Below are positions 6,476-6,773 of a DNA stretch of 6,773 nt, in pieces (positions within the stretch are counted from its first letter, which is position 1; every line of letters begins with the position of its first letter). This stretch comes from Gammaproteobacteria bacterium (GTDB taxonomy: Bacteria > Pseudomonadota > Gammaproteobacteria > Competibacterales > Competibacteraceae), in the NCBI GenBank assembly GCA_003562535.1, contig PWUP01000283.1:1-6773 (forward strand). Direction: 5' to 3'. A model generated the notes under the pieces. The model was not told where the DNA came from and made no database searches. It was given only the letters and a program-made list of their open reading frames with translations. Both the position numbers and the translations under genes were made by a program.

Positions 6476-6773
6476 CTAGAGCAGTGAGCGACTGACATCC
6501 AATAATGGCATAACTAACAGTATCCGAATTAACTGTAACATTATCAGCACTGCAATAGGCGATAAATCTAACCCTGATAAGGGCGGGATCAGTCGCCGTG
6601 CAGGGCGCATTACCGGTTCGGTGAGTTGCACGATCAGACGGGTCACGGGCTGGCGTGGGTCTGGATTCAGCCAGCTCATCACAACACGAATAATCACGGT
6701 CCAGAATACCACCATAACGACCAGGTCTAATAACTCGACGCAGGCCATAAGCACCACTCCGAGCACACTGACC
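6476..6773 (-). CDS. yggT: YggT-family membrane protein, C-terminal half (partial)
   Basis: The frame is open to the window edge. A GTG at 6766 could be read as a start, but the sequence matches the second repeat of the two-repeat YggT proteins of gammaproteobacteria (about 190 residues), so the first half most likely lies outside. The 98 visible residues contain a hydrophobic helix, the WLNPDP turn, the signature EPVMRPARRLIPPLSGLDLSP and a final hydrophobic helix, ending at TAG. YggT proteins are integral inner-membrane proteins of poorly defined function, linked to osmotic tolerance in enterobacteria and often encoded near proC. Whether proC lies upstream cannot be seen. The GGDEF-EAL gene begins 23 bp downstream on the same strand. 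Confidence 0.88.
   Translation of the reverse strand, partial: VSVLGVVLMACVELLDLVVMVVFWTVIIRVVMSWLNPDPRQPVTRLIVQLTEPVMRPARRLIPPLSGLDLSPIAVLIMLQLIRILLVMPLLDVSRSLL

Noticed and set aside
6476..6766. Complete 96-residue YggT starting at a GTG at 6766
   Set aside because: The frame stays open to the window edge and the visible part aligns with the second repeat of a longer family, so a gene cut by the window boundary is more likely.
1..6773. CRISPR array, insertion sequence, tRNA or rRNA
   Set aside because: No regularly spaced repeats, transposase-like products, terminal inverted repeats or recognisable RNA gene sequences were seen on either strand.

Overview
The window looks like chromosomal DNA from a moderate-GC (roughly 50% by eye) proteobacterium with, or descended from a lineage with, anoxygenic photosynthesis. 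The main evidence is a PpsR/CrtJ-type repressor of photosynthesis genes next to a bacteriophytochrome. The second half of a YggT protein and the overall gene style suggest a gammaproteobacterium, such as a low-GC purple sulfur bacterium or an aerobic phototroph. That placement is inference; no rRNA or photosystem gene is in view.

Layout from left to right. (1) 3-113, plus strand: the 3' end of a gene for an Arg/Gln/Met-rich protein, followed by a strong hairpin at 121-157 in the convergent gap. (2) 159-2345, minus: a bacteriophytochrome (PAS-GAF-PHY-PAS plus helical tail) with the biliverdin cysteine but no histidine kinase. (3) 2364-3740, minus: ppsR, a three-PAS repressor with a Fis-type helix-turn-helix, 18 bp upstream of bphP and probably in the same transcript. 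(4) 3741-3962: a 222-bp divergent regulatory region. It holds a perfect TGT-N12-ACA PpsR/CrtJ operator overlapping the likely ppsR promoter, and a separate palindrome next to the promoter of the other gene. (5) 3963-4340, plus: a glycine-zipper lipoprotein. (6) 4383-6452, minus: a membrane-anchored PAS-GGDEF-EAL cyclic-di-GMP enzyme. (7) 6476-6773, minus: the C-terminal half of YggT, cut by the window edge and 23 bp upstream of the GGDEF-EAL gene, so probably co-transcribed with it.

How it fits together. The ppsR-bphP unit looks like a self-contained far-red/red light switch. Bacteriophytochrome photoconversion is expected to act by direct contact with PpsR rather than by phosphotransfer, relieving repression of photosynthesis genes. 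Similar pairs are known from Bradyrhizobium and Rhodopseudomonas. The operator on its own promoter predicts autoregulation, so light would also change the dose of both proteins. This PpsR has no cysteine in its DNA-binding domain, which suggests that light matters more here than the thiol-redox control known in Rhodobacter. Nothing in the sequence ties the cyclic-di-GMP enzyme, the lipoprotein or YggT functionally to the light switch.
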